Below, in pieces: positions 21,901 to 36,100 of a DNA stretch of 64,000 bases. The translations under genes and the position numbers were made by a program. The notes below the pieces were generated by a model. That model saw only the letters and a list, made by a program, of their open reading frames with translations, made no database searches and had not been told where the DNA came from. The DNA is from Tubiluchus corallicola (taxonomy: Eukaryota > Priapulida > Priapulimorpha > Priapulimorphida > Tubiluchidae): NCBI GenBank assembly GCA_030141605.1, contig JAQGDQ010000076.1:620001-684000 (forward strand), given 5' to 3'. Numbering within the stretch: the first letter of the stretch is position 1; each line of letters opens with the position of its first letter.

Positions 21901-23970
21901 TTACATTCCGTGCAGTGATCCGTAGTATCTTCATGCAAAATTTCAGTTTCCTACAATGAAAACTGTGCCCTGTGATGGCCTTTAAAGATAAATGTAACAA
22001 CATGACCAAGCTTTAAGAATTGCCACTTTGTACTTGATCCAAAAATACAATACTTCTGCAGCAGTTATGCATGAATCTCTCAATAATCAACCTAAACTTG
22101 CTTGAAAGGCAAGTTATCCTTCTTTATGTGTTATTTCGCACGTTTCTTGGAACAAAATTAGCATTAGGCCTATATAAAATGCAAGAAATATTTCATCAAA
22201 GCAATTGACCATTCGTTTTGCTTTCACATTACCTAAAATTTATTCAACATTCTATAAAATGCCTAGGAACAGTAAGTCCAAAACTAAAGAGATACATGCT
22301 TTGCCTTATAAAACTTTTGTAAATATGCCTAGGAAAAGTGTAGAAGAAATTATTTTAAATAACTTTACATGGTGTTTTTGGCACTCCATAAAATGCTTGG
22401 CCTGTAAAATTTAAGTTCATTGATTACCCAAAATGTAATCATTTGGTTGACAGATTATACATAGCTTAAAACGGATTAGTAGTCTGTCAGGTCTTGCATC
22501 TCTTTTTGGGAGGTGAACTTTGATCTTAGTGTTTATAGTCAACTTTGACCTTCAGCACTCATTTTTGGACAAACTGGCCCGAAATTGAGATCACTTTTTT
22601 GACTTCTAGGAAAACAGCTAACCTACCTGTAATATTTTCGTTTGTATGCTTTGAACAGCAATGAGAGAATGCTGTGTTCACAGAGACGCACAGATTGGAC
22701 TGAAGTGCCTTCATCTGGTAACAAATGTGAATGAGAATGAAATTCATTAAATACAGTAATTGGTTGATCTCCTACAACTAAGTGGAGTTTGCTATTGTCA
22801 CTTCACATTGCTTCAATACTCTTGCCTTCACATTTTCTAGTGCTCTATTGATTTACCAATTACCTCGTCTTGGCATTGCAGCCTCCATAAAGCGTGTTAT
22901 ACATGTCTGAGAGGCAATTTATCCGCAGCACTGATAGCTAGAGCTGTAGGCTCTAGGCATTCTGTGCAGCAATGCTCTGTTGCCTTGGAATGTGCTCTGT
23001 GTCATGTCAACTAATCTGAGAAGAATGGGTGCGCTGATCTTGGACGTTTTTGTTTAACTAAATGAAAAAAGGCGGGTTGGTGAAGTTTCTCTGCTGCACT
23101 GTGTATAGCCGGTTTTACTGTACACATTCTTGACTGTATGTAAAGCTCACTTTTTTTTGGTTTCTTTTGAGTGACCTAAGAGTGATTTTTGCTGTAATTT
23201 AAATGTAATGATAATATGCGATGATAATATCATCATACATATATGTGCGATGATAACATACCCATCACAGATGATTCAGTGTCTCTGCATGTATGGTTTA
23301 AAATTGCCAATTATACATACATGTTTGTGGGTTATAAGGTAGACGTGTTTAATATTATGCTGGTATTTAAGCTCAGTGAACGGTGTTACGTTTACTTTGT
23401 ACTGTCCTATTTACTTACAAGTGCAAAATCAGTATAAGTAGAATTATTTGCAATTAAAATTTGAATTTGACAAAACATTTTAGGTCATAATTTTGTAGGC
23501 TGACAGTGATATCATAGAATAAGAATTTTTATTTCTATTCTTCCTGCAGTAGAAAAATAGGTATATTTAAAAAACTAAGATGAATATAAATTTGGGGGCG
23601 TACATGGACATAGAATCTATTTTGGGGTTGATGGTTTAAAACCCATAATAAAAATACGACACCTCGAAAGTCTAAAACTAAGGTGTTAAGCTGGCTACCT
23701 GCTACCACTACTACTATGTAGAGTAGCTGGTATGTACTTATCCAACCACTCGTTAGTTAACAATGCAAAATTAAACAAGTTTTATAGAGTTCTGAGCAAT
23801 AAATTTACCAGAATAACTTGGGCTGCTGTATTCCTACATCCGATTTGTGGAGGTCATAAAATTTTTATTAGTGCACAGTGAGCAAACACCTTTGCTACAT
23901 GTGAAATTTAATGAAGCACTAACTGACCTGGCAAGACATTTGATGTTTCTTTTTTTGTACTACCTTTCAG
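18991..23970. other. Intergenic region and possible beta-spectrin 5' leader region
   Basis: No protein-coding exon was recognised. The first beta-spectrin coding exon begins after an AG acceptor, so at least one non-coding exon should lie upstream, possibly here. Slightly GC-richer patches near 20190-20290 and 22890-23100 are candidates, but nothing decides between them. A tRNA A-box-like motif TAGTGGTAACGC occurs twice, 24 bases apart, near 19991-20030. A short (TG)n run lies at about 20269-20280. Confidence 0.4.
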
Positions 23971-24108
23971 GTGTTGATAACTAAGAGCAGATAACCATGA
24001 CTACAGATTTGCTGGTTCGTTGGGAACAAGGCCAGGAACAGACAGAAGAGGACCAAGACAACAGTTCTGCCAGACTCTTTGAGCGATCAAGAATCAAAGC
24101 TTTGGCAG
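23971..24108 (+). CDS. SPTB: Beta-spectrin exon 1 with start codon
   Basis: A TACCTTTCAG acceptor precedes the exon, so an untranslated exon must lie upstream. The ATG at 23997 is chosen because an in-frame TAA sits at 23982-23984, four codons before it. The exon encodes [15 protein letters not shown] and ends with [16 protein letters not shown], the segment just before the first CH domain that is highly conserved in beta-spectrins. It ends in phase 1 at a GTAACA donor. Intron 1 (24109-32540) is 8.4 kb. Confidence 0.92.
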
Positions 24109-27100
24109 GTAACATTTTTTTTAAAAAATATTCTATGAAGATCGTGAGTATCCTGCTACTAAACCCTGGAAGTGTAACTGAAATTTACATGCCGTATTAA
24201 TTTTCTGATCACTGGCTTGCTGTTCATTAAAGCACAAGAAAACCCTTCATAAACATCTTGAAAAATTCGTTTTGAAATTTTATATCACTTACATACTGCC
24301 TTTTTGCATGCAGGACTTCAATCGGCAGCCACGGTGTATAAAACATGTAAATTTAGACTCCCACGATGACTGTTAGACGCAGCCATTTTCACGACAGGTC
24401 ATTTGAAACAAGTTTAGATAACATTTTGTAAAGTTTGAAAAAATAATCAGAGCATTCGTAGCGCACAAGTCACTAATTAAATAAAATTTAAAATTACTAT
24501 ATCTTGTCAATAAGATTAAAAATACGTTTTTTGGTTAGTGAGTGGTGCACCCTGTAGGGTGAGTCAACGACATTTTACCAATTGGCGAAAACATTTTAAA
24601 TAATTAATAATTTTCTTTTCTAGTTACATAAGTCTTTATAGCAGGTAAGCGAAAACCTAAGTAAGATAGATTTGCACGATTCTTCTCTTGATTTACATTT
24701 GGCACATGACGTCATGTAATGGCGACTTCGGAGCAATATTGCAGGAGATTTAAAATGAAAACAAACTAAAATTCCTTTCAGTGCGAGTAAGATGGCAATT
24801 TTTTAAGGCGATTTTTCTGAAACCTACTTCAGGTACCCCTTTTCTTGTCCTTTAAAGGCTCTTAAAAACTATCCATAGTATTTTTTGTTGGAATTGAAAA
24901 CTGTTTTGTTTGTTTGATCTGCACCACGTTGCAGGAACAATTTGGTAAACACATGTACAAATTCAGATTTCTCAACTATATAAACAACGTTACTATTTTA
25001 AATGGTGGTACTTTTTGAGGCACATTTGTGGTTTATTTTAACTTGACCTATTCTGATCAGGTAATAATTTTTTTCATAAATAGGTTTTTATACTGGATAG
25101 TAGATACCTCCTGAATTATACTGAGAACTTTTTGTAACAAAAGATTTCTGATCTGCAAATGTACATAGGTTAATTTTTTGAGTATGGATAGAATTATTTA
25201 CAAAATTGCATAGACCTAGTTTTTGTTGTTTTTTCTTTCATTCTTAACAAATATGTTAGGTTAGCTTGACCTTTTAGTTGGAGATCACAAAGTTTCTGTC
25301 AATATTTGCAGAGCAATTTGCACATTCAGTAACTAGTAGATCAAAGCGAGCAAAAAACTGCTGATAATTTCACTGCTAATTCTTTGGAAATCAAACATAT
25401 CTGTTATCTTAATACATATCCACTACTATTTACAAACTTGTACATGTATGTATATTGTCTCCCATTTTACTTTATCTTACCATGCAATTCTCAGTTTATT
25501 TAAATGATTTTTCTATTTAGTTTCTGTTTTTGCTAGTTTCTTTTTTATTTTTGTGTTATTAGTTTAAGCTTTCTAGCTGCATAATTCACCTTTGCCACTG
25601 ATTTGATTCACTTTTCAAATTAAATGAATACTAGTTTGATTCGGAAAATGAGCTCGCACAGTGATTTTGATATAATAATTCTATTCATAAGCTTTATTAG
25701 ATCATATTGTATGCTGTTATGTTTGCCTTCCGTGATTAGTGATAGGATTTATTATCCTCTGCCACATTGGAAATGGGTTATAGAGATAAGGTGCCTTTGT
25801 CCTGTCTTATGTCCTTCCAGTTGTTAACATTCATCTTAAAAATCCCTGCCTCCCCATGGTCTAGGCCTTTTCAAACCAAGATTGCGGTTTGTATACCTTA
25901 GAATGGGCAGTGAGGTGATACAAGAATGTTGGAAGAGTCAAGTAACCCCTGCAAATCCAAATGGGCGAACTTAGTAACTAAAGTTGAGCAATGCTGAGTC
26001 TAGTCAACAAATGGATGGGTGATCCCAAATTTGATAGTCATTTTGGACCATTCTATTCATTATGGCGATTCTGCATGTTATTGTGGATATTTATAATCAA
26101 TACCTGTAAAACTATGCTTGATCTTAATATGTTTAGCTGTTTTTCTTCCTGTTCAAAGTTTTGAAAGTTAGGTTGGCTACTATCCAATGAGTAGGTGGTA
26201 GTCATTATTGTTTTAGTAGTGATTGGACACTGGAAACTGCAAGTTGGAAACTCAGTGTACAATTATTAAATTTTTGAAGCCCAAAGAAAAGACACAGCTG
26301 ACCTTGAATTTGAAGCAGGACAAGTCCAACGCCACAAGTTTCTAGCAAGGCGCATGTTATTACAGCATTTGACATAATTGGTTTAAAGTTAAGTGTCATT
26401 CCTGTTTGTTGATAGACAAAGACATTTATTTTTCCGTCGGCTTATTTAATACTCAACATTAGCACTAACCTTAGCATTAGAATTACCAGCATCCGTATTA
26501 GAGCACTTTAGAGACTTAAAAGTTACATCATTACAAGGAACGACGCAACACAGAAATTACGAATAATATCTAAGATACGATGCTGTGACGTTGGCAGTCA
26601 CTAGTCTTGAACCCAAGATTTTGCAGTTTGCAGTAGCTGATGAATGAAAAAGTACATTAGTAATGAACAAAAGATTCCCCAAATATAAAATTGTCAGCCA
26701 CTTAGTACTGACATTGTAACCATTCTTAGTTGAGTGAAGGGGGTAGCTATGCATACGAGCGAGTTAAGTAATGCCGAGCAACGTCAATAACTGGATAATT
26801 CACTGTTGGGAAACTCGTTTTTACGATTTTTGGTAAAAGTAGGCCCATGTTATTTCCCTCGTTGAAGGCGTGCAAAGCCACCTCTCTCAATTCATCATCC
26901 TATTTTGTAATGATCACACTCAGTAGATGTAAAATGCGTTTCCATAACTGCTTGTTTATACTGTAAGAAAAATTACAATATTTCACACTATCAATTATAA
27001 GCAGTTGGGACGTTACGCCTAGTTCACTGGCTACATATTTTACTGTCCTAGATGAGCAAGATTTCGGCTCAGCCGCAATCATCTACATGGTTAAATCAAG

Positions 27101-30100
27101 TAGACTCTGCTGTTGAAAGCTGGATTCCAGCTTACACAGTGACGAACTGTATAAAGAAATTGAATTACGCTAAGTTTGTTATTGATAAATCAATAGAACA
27201 GTGACATTCGCCTGTAGGTATTGCAATAAAATGGTTTTGTTTGGCTAATACGGAAATAATAATGCTCAATTTCACATTTCTGGAAATCAATAAGAGTGTG
27301 TGATTGAAAGCAGGAAATTGACGCTGATCCATCTTAATTAACTTGTAGTTTACTGCACAGTGTTCTGATAGCACAAGCTTCTGCGAATAGTGCAAGCTTG
27401 CTAATTGTTGTCTTTTGGTTAAGTTTTTCAATCTTTTGTAAAAATAGAAAAAATAAGTTGTTGACGAATGAAAGTTTGTGACTATCTTTTTGCGTTTTTA
27501 ATATTCGTTCATAAGCAAGCGTGATTTTGTTTCGTTTAACGGGGCGATTTCAAATAAATTTTCTACACTTTTGCGCGACTTTTTCTGTAAAGGTAATTTT
27601 GTGAGCGAGTTCCTGTGACTGAGAGCTGGTTAGGCCAATACACACCTTTGCGTTGTGTCTTTACCTGTATATGTTTCAATACAAGGTAGTCTCACCTGCC
27701 TAAAATTACTGTTTTCCCCCATAGGATGAAACTGTTTGTAGTTATTGATGGGTGGAACCCACGAACAGTTTCTGTAACAAGTCTTAGCCGAAAATAATGA
27801 ATTTTCACAAAGTTGGGAGCCTCAAGAATGAGCATGAAACCAGAGACCCTTGGGTTACAAGTTGACTGTTATACCACTAAACCACTGTAACCACACGTAC
27901 CTTTTACATTGCTGTCTTGCAGAGTAATAATAGCTTACCAACCATAAATGTTGGATCACGCGAATAGTAAAATAAATGGTCTAGTCGCCAGTGAAAAACT
28001 GTTTTTCAAACTTTAGAGACTACGTTATTTATCGCGTGTCGCATAAACAGCTGGAGAGACAGTCCTCTGAGATTAACGTTTGCTTTTATTTGCTTGATTT
28101 TACTCTTAGTCTTGTTTTCTTAACTTTCGTATAGCATTTTTTTAAATAGTTTTTTCTATCTTTTACCGCATGATGCTTTTCCATATATGCAGAAACCTTA
28201 AATTGTTTGAGTAGTTTATTATGTTAGTGAACTGAAAATGTTCTTTTGGGTTAATTCAAAATTGTTTAAAACAACTCTAGTGTAAAAACATTATTTCTTT
28301 TTTATTTGGTAACACTTGAGCGTCCGTGTTTCCGTGGAGACTATGGTTTTGTGGAAATGACTCAGGGCTTCTCTGACTCATGATTGACGCGTTTGCTGTG
28401 CCGCTGGCAGACCTAGTACTGGCTTCATAGATTGCGGCAGCCGCGGCTGACCAAACTTTATTAAATTTACTGGAACTCGTCGATCTTTAAATATCTCGCC
28501 TTTTTGGTACATTTTGTGCGTCTGTGGACAGGTGGCAAAAATACGCAGTTTAGAAATCTGCACAATGAATGCTTGAGTATTTCTTACTCCCCCCGCCCCC
28601 TTTCCCCCGATTGATCTGTGCCTCTCCATGCTGTATGATAGGCGACGTGGCGCAATCAATACATAATAGAGGCTTATGTGTAACACGGCACTACAGGTCG
28701 ATATTGTAAGCTTTGCTTGATCCAGACACTCAGACAGCCTATCCAACATCTAATGAAATGAACTTTTCGGTGGCCTGGTAATATTTTTTATGTATCTCTC
28801 AAAAACTTATCTTTCAAAGAGTTAGAGAACTGCTTTCTGTTTGGACTGTTTCGAAAACGTTTTGGTCTCACGCTAATGATGTTGAAAAGCACTTCCGTAT
28901 CATTTGCTGATCATTTTCAAATCACATTGTATTAATTAAACTAAAACTAAGTGTATGTATAGCGTTTGTATATATTTATGTAACATAGCACACATAACAT
29001 AACCCTTACATAACATACACTTGAATATTTAACCACCTTGGTCCTTTCAGCCAATCAGCAGCGCATATTAAATGATATTATATATTCTCACTACCAGCTA
29101 ATATTGGTGAGAATATCAACTCTTTTGTTCCCGGTCCTTAATCTGTTCTAATAGACTTCCAGCTTAACTCTTTGATCAATAATTATGTGTGATAATTACT
29201 AGCTAATTGGATTCGTTTTATAGTACATGATTTAAGCCTTGTAGTGATCAGTGATATACATCATGTGTACATAAAGTTAGTGATTTTCAAACAATGTGAC
29301 AATGTGGGCAAAGCTTTATACAATATAAACATTGCACTGAAATCTGCACTTAAATTGGAAATACTGGCAAGGAAGTCAAATTGCGTATTCATGTTTTAAA
29401 TTAACAAGATCGTTGATATGGGACCAAATAATGAGCTTCTTGTGATATAGACAGCAGTTCATTGTTCTCAGACATTTCTTCTGTGCAACTACATAGCCTA
29501 CCTGCCAGAGATAATTAAACTGTGAGTGTAGATTCATGTTATTTTGTGCAGCTGTGGCTTGTAATAAATTATTCACGAGCTTTCAGACAAGCGCTTGGCG
29601 TCCCAGTAATTATCTACTAATAAGATCAAACAGGCTTTTTTACTTGCCTGCAGCCCAGCTGCTACGGCTGAAGTGCTTTTTAGGTACTGTCAGTTTTGAG
29701 ACTGTATTTGTATTTATTAAAGTAATTTTACATTATGAATTAAAATTTTCAGCAAAAGGAAAAATGTATTACAAGTATATTACATATACAGTGTACTTGT
29801 ATTACATGTAAAAATATCTTTCTCCCACAACAAATTTTGATGGCAAAGCGTTTTTTATAAAATTTTATTTAATATTTCACTGCTTACCATCATTTTGGAA
29901 AGTTTATGTTTACAAACATCATTATTTATATGCATGTATTTCTAGTTTAGGTTTAATGTGTGTTTTATTTGACACTATTGCCTGGTATCAGCTATCTAAA
30001 TTATTTTTGTAAAGATTTAATGCTTATATAGTATAAAGCTTTTTAGCAAATCCCTTTAGTACTATCAAATATGAAGCATATGGGAAAATTAACTACTTAT

Positions 30101-33100
30101 AATTAAAAAGTTGTTAACTGTTTTTGTAATTTCTCCTTAACAAATGTACCGGTTAGGAAGAAATTACACTTAAGTATGATTTTTTTCATTGTAAAATCAC
30201 TTTCTTTACATTGTTTTTGGTCCATTCTTATTTTAGTAGTACTATAAAATCATTTTGTCTGTTATAAGTAAAAAAATACATACATTCCAGTCTCTGGGCT
30301 TTTAGTTCAAAAGACCGAATTACACACACAAAAACAAATGTACACAGTAACGCTGAAACAAAATGTAATCTGGCAAGCACTATATAAAGATATACACAGA
30401 AGATGTACATTAGACTTAAACACTGGTGCAATATAGATTAAAAAGTACAGAATTGATATCAAATTTCATGTTAAAATAATTTCTACATTGTTATAAGTTG
30501 ATTTCAATATTATAAAAAGTTGTATAATGTCTAAAATTATTGCAATGATAATATAGTAAAAATTAAATTGAGAAACAGGACTAAAAACACTTACGGAACT
30601 AAAAAGGTTGAATCTGCCCAACCAGGTTCGTTTCTGAATTTAGAAACAATAAAAGATGCCAGTATAGCTAATTTTGCAGTTTTCTGTTTGAAATCTTTAA
30701 TGTTCGTGTGGTTCGGGTGTTATATTAGAAGTTTATGGAAGCTTTTCAACCTTTTTTCATTGGTTTTTGAAATGAAAAACAACTCACAATTTCGATAGCA
30801 GAATATTGTACTTCAAAACCGTTTTCTTTAATGTCTGCCACCAAGCTTGCACATTTATTCTCTTTAAACTGGTGGGCTTTTTTAATGTTCAGGCCAAAAA
30901 AACTGTCAGCTCGAATACGAATAGTTTCTTCAGTAGTTTATTAAATACCCATGTCAGGGATGGATGTAGTTTGTGTGCGTTTAAGTGGTATAGTGCTAAT
31001 TCTATTGTTGTTTAAACCAGATTAATCAACAGAAACAATGAAGCCAGTTGGCAGACACTGAAGAAGCTGCTTATACCAAAAGTGAACTATGTTGTTGTGG
31101 CGCCAAGTATATCTACCTTATTGAAGGAAAATTTTACAAGAGTTGAAAATGTGAGACAATGATTCAGTCGAGTTGCAGTTTGAGTACTTGGCTGTGGTTT
31201 TCTTTCCCCAGACAGAAAAGTTGTAATTAGTCGGTAGCGCATCGACTGCTGCATTGTACATGAATTTCAAAACGTCCTTTGGGAGATTATAAGCCATACT
31301 TTTCAAGTCAATGCATTTTTTGTCTTCGATAAGTAATTCTAAAAAACAGCCTTGCATCACCAGAGTTTTGATTTTATCTTGTCAAGCAGAGAAGGATAAG
31401 AGGTTGAATTTTAGCCTTTGTTTCTTTTTTGAGCTTAACTGTGGTTTCTTCTCCGGGGTAACAAAGGTAACTGCTGAGTAGTTTTGTATATGGTGCTTGT
31501 AAAGTTCACGTACTAAGTGCAAAATGGCTTTGTTAGTTATAGTGCAGTATGTAAATTTATATTACTGTAACTTATTGGCCTGCAAATAGATACCTCGTTT
31601 ATATATACCCATTGATATACATTTATAAAATAAAGAATTATCATCTTCATCATCGTTGCGACTATCGATGCAAAGCTTTATTAGCTTTTTGTCTATGATT
31701 TTTACTCAGAAGTTTTAGTGCTTCTTTAAACCACTTTTGTAAAGATTACATTCATATTGTATAAAGCTTTGTAGCAAATCGCTGTAATACTATCCTTCAG
31801 ATATGCAAATTATGAAAAAATTAAATAATAATTTGAAAAGTAGTTAATATTGGTTAAGGAGAAATTACAGTTAATACAGTTTTTTCATTTTAAAGTTGCT
31901 TTGTTTAATTGTATATCATTTATATTTTTCCATTCTTGTCTTACTTTTGATTACCTTGAAAGTTGGGGCAAAGCTTTATTAGTTTTTTACCTATGGTCTT
32001 CGCTCAAAAGTTGTTGATAGTTTTTAAAGCACTGCTGTTCATTATTATGTTGCTGTGCAGTGTTTATCGGTAATAGTTTTTGCAAATGGGTCTGGCTGTA
32101 ATGGATCGTGGTACATTTTGGGATTTCTCTTCCAAAATTAAGCCACTTCTCTTCCCTTTCAGTGAAGATAGCTTTACTCTTCCAGTATGTTCCTTATATT
32201 TCAGATTGCATAATCCACACACTAATTTCGTGACTTGTCGCTTGAACCAATTCCACTTTACTGACTGAATCTACACAAGATGGATTTCATTTGATATTTC
32301 CAGAGCTAATTTTGTAGCTCTGTTATTTTTTTAAAAAAGTTGTGTAACAGTCACCCCATTATCACAAAAGTTTGCGCAGTGCAAAAAATGAGTACTAATG
32401 CGGAAATGCACTTACAAAAATGTTTGCCAAAATGATGCAAATTTTAAGTTTCTTACTAACTGAATTACTAACTAGCCATACATAATTAATTCTGCATGTC
32501 TAGCAAAAATAATAATTGTAAACCCTTTCTTTGATTTTAGATGAGAGAGAGGTTGTGCAAAAGAAGACATTCACAAAATGGGTGACCTCGCATTTGTTGC
32601 GTGTCAACAGTCGAGTGGGAGACCTTTATGTGGACTTGAGGGATGGAAAGCTTCTAATCAAATTATTAGAGATACTTTCTGGAGAAAGACTTGTAAGTAC
32701 TGTACCATAAAAAATTGAGGAACCACTTGTGTAATGTGACGAAAAAAAATTGCTCGTTGTTCACACTAACAATGTAAATGAAGAACATGTGTTTTTGCCT
32801 TACCTAAGCCACTATGTGTAATGATGACACGTTAAAATCTTCAAATATGACAGTGTCATTTTGTCCTTAATATTTTTTTGATAGTTCATGTACCTTATAA
32901 ATGATAAATTTCTATTACATGTAACATGATTGTCAAAAAGTTGTGATAGAAATTGTGTCATATTAATTATTTTCAAATAATGACAAATCATTAGCAGTTC
33001 ACTTGACATCTCAAATGCTATGATCATTAATTTTTACTAGTTATTGTAGTCTAATCATACAGTTGTGCATTTCTATATTTCATTCTGTTGTAATACTAAT

Positions 33101-36100
33101 AAATTACATTGGTTTGTGACTGCCACACCCGCTTTTCTGTTTCTTGTTTAACATCTCAAACTGTGTATTCCTTTGCAGCCAAAGCCAACGAAGGGAAAAA
33201 TGAGAATACATTGCCTGGAGAATGTGGAAAAGGCTTTACAGTTTTTACGTGAACAGCATGTTCACTTAGAAAATCTCGGTGCACATGATATTGTAGATGG
33301 TAGCCCACGATTGACCCTTGGACTCATATGGACCATTATTCTACGATTCCAGGTTAGCTTGAAATATTCTGATAAGTTTCGTTTGAAAAATAATTTAGGT
33401 AGAGAGCTAGAGACCTACTTGTTTTTAAGTACAAATAAAAATAACGAAAGTCTTTGTTTTTCTTTGATAAGAATGAGAAAAGACCCACAGGAAAATTGAA
33501 TTCTTTAGAACAATTGTCATATGTAATGATATTGAGTGATGGCGAAAATAGTTTGTTAAGTTTTTAAAGTTTGTTTAGTGTTTGACGTTGTTGCCATACT
33601 GTCATTAGAAATTATATAATTCCATTTATATTGTGGTTATTTCTATTCAAACACTAAATTGCAAGGTTTCACTGGAACAATACTCGCTGGTACAATACTT
33701 TTATGTCCCTATTTGCCTGTAACATGTCCTTCAAGTTCATTTCATTCCATAGATACAAGATATCACTGTTGAAGAAGTTGATAATAAAGAGACCAAATCT
33801 GCCAAAGATGCTCTATTGTTGTGGTGCCAGATGAAGACAGCTGGCTATCATAATGTTAACATTCGCAATTTTACCACTAGTTGGCGTGACGGTTTAGCAT
33901 TCAATGCTTTAATACATAAACACAGGTGAGTGGCAAATTGCCTGTAAACAAAACATCTCAAGCTTATTGCCCTTATAGCTTAAATAACCTCTTCTGTGAA
34001 AATCATTCGTTTCGTTTGATTACCTTGATTGCATTTGGGCATTTGGCCGTGTGAAAAGATGCACGATTAATTTGCAAAAAATAGTTTGGATAATGGAGTT
34101 TTAGTACACTTGAAGTTTTGATGTTGGTTAATGAAAGACTCTGTGCTTGTTCTTAATTTTTCCTTAATTTTGTCGAAATTATCAAACTAAACTGCACAGC
34201 TTAGTCTCTTAGGCAGGGAAAGTGTAACTGACGTTTTGCAAGTTTAAGTTTGGCTTGAGTGCTTTTGATTTGGTGTCATCCTTAAGCAATATCACTTACC
34301 AACTGGCATTGCTTGCACAGGAAAAAGAAGACCTGAGATGATAGTAAAAGATATTTCCTCTAGGATAAACTGTAAATTCCATACACACTACTTGCTTTGC
34401 TGAGGGTATATTATGCTTAGTGTGTGAAAAGCTGTGTAGCTTTGTATGACAGTGCATATTGAGCAATATTAAGAAAAACACATCTTTTTATCTATTTAAT
34501 TCAGCATTCAGGTGAGCTATATTGTGGGTTCATTTGAAGTACACAAAGGATAACTGTGCATCGGCTTTATTGCTTTTCAGGCCAGATCTTATTCGTTACG
34601 AACAGCTACAGAAATCAAATGCTATCCACAATTTAAACAATGCATTTAATACGGCAGAAGAAAACTTAGGCATTCCAAGACTTCTTGATGCTGAAGGTAA
34701 CATGTTGTTAAGTGCACAAGCTTACTTAGGCTGGTAAATTGTTGGCGTTTTATTTTTTGCCAATGGTATCATCAGTGTTTGGTACACCAAACATGAACAA
34801 AATATGTGAATGACTGTTATTCATTTTACAAACGAAACCAATTGGAATTTTAGGCATTCGCAATAAAACGTGAACGAAACAAACCAAATTTTGGCATTTG
34901 TCAGGCAATTACCCAATAAATAAAAGATTATTAAACCCAGTAAGATTATTAAGCCTAAATAAGCATTAGTAGTTATAAAAGGACCACTAAAATATTTTCC
35001 CATAAAAGATAATTATGAGAACGTTGAATTTGCTAACTATGATAATACGTAATAATAAACTGAAAACTGCCTAGTAAACTTTTTACAGACATTTGCAAAA
35101 ATAAAAAATAATGCAATTATTTCTATGAACAACAAGTATGTAGCAACACATTATAATTGCTCATGGAAAGAAGCGGCCACCTAAGGTGTAACAGTCAGCA
35201 GCCTGCTTTTGCTGATGTGCTTAACATGACGACCATCTTGGCATATATGAATTGCAAGGAAGATTTTTATTTCCTTTACCAAAAGAGATGTTGCACAAAA
35301 TAGATGGTAGGTACATGCAGATGCTGGACTAAGTAGAAGTAAATACATATAGGTGCTGAAAAGTAGATGTAGTTTAAAGGTAAATGAGAAAAAAGTAGAT
35401 GTTCCAAGTATTGGGTGCTGTGTTATCCGTGCTGTGATAACTCATGTCTGAGAAATTCTGAAGTACTGGAATTGATTTTGATTTACTGTTGCATTTGGGG
35501 CCCCAAAGTGTGTGAAATTCAGAGGATATCATGGATAAGTTTTTCCAAATCTTTTGAGGCTACTGCTATTTGTGCTAGTGCTAGAACTGATTCAATTTTT
35601 TTCATACTTTATATGTCAAATCTTTACAGTACTTATGCCTTTATAGTACTTGTTTATGTTAATGTATCATCTGTTGTTGCTCTTGTACAAATACTTGTTT
35701 TGTATGCGTGTGCTAACACTTTCTTTTCTAGAATGCAAAAATCAACAGTTGGTTGTTACAGTTTTTGAATTATGTTCATTTCAATATCAGAAAGGGCTCT
35801 AATACCATAGAGAGCAGGCAGAGAAAGTTTGCAAAGAAAAATTTGTTACTTTATAGCTAATTATAGTTGTTAACAAGAATATATTCACCCCACTACCTCG
35901 TTGGTTTGCTATTACAGAATGTATTGTTCAAAATTTCTTTTAGATTTTTGATGCAAAGCAGTCTTTTAGAGACAAGAGTGCAAGATATTTCACACTTTTA
36001 AGGCTTTGACTCAGCAGAAATTAGCTTAGCCCTCACAATGCAAGAAAAAGGCTCGGCAGTACTGTCTCAAAATTTATATCTACCAAAAAACATTCGCAAC

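Larger units (their letters stand above)
24109..32540 (+). other. Beta-spectrin intron 1, rich in repeats
   Basis: No spectrin exon was found inside. Contents seen: a TTAA-ended inverted-repeat element (24227-24855), a tRNA-like fragment on the minus strand (27828-27895) with a hairpin beside it (27729-27771), a minus-strand frame of unclear origin (28378-28749), diverged A/T-rich repeats (30005-30240, 31665-32060) and a LINE fragment (31118-31400, minus). An intron of this size near the 5' end is a usual place for enhancers or alternative first exons, but none can be pinned down. Confidence 0.7.
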
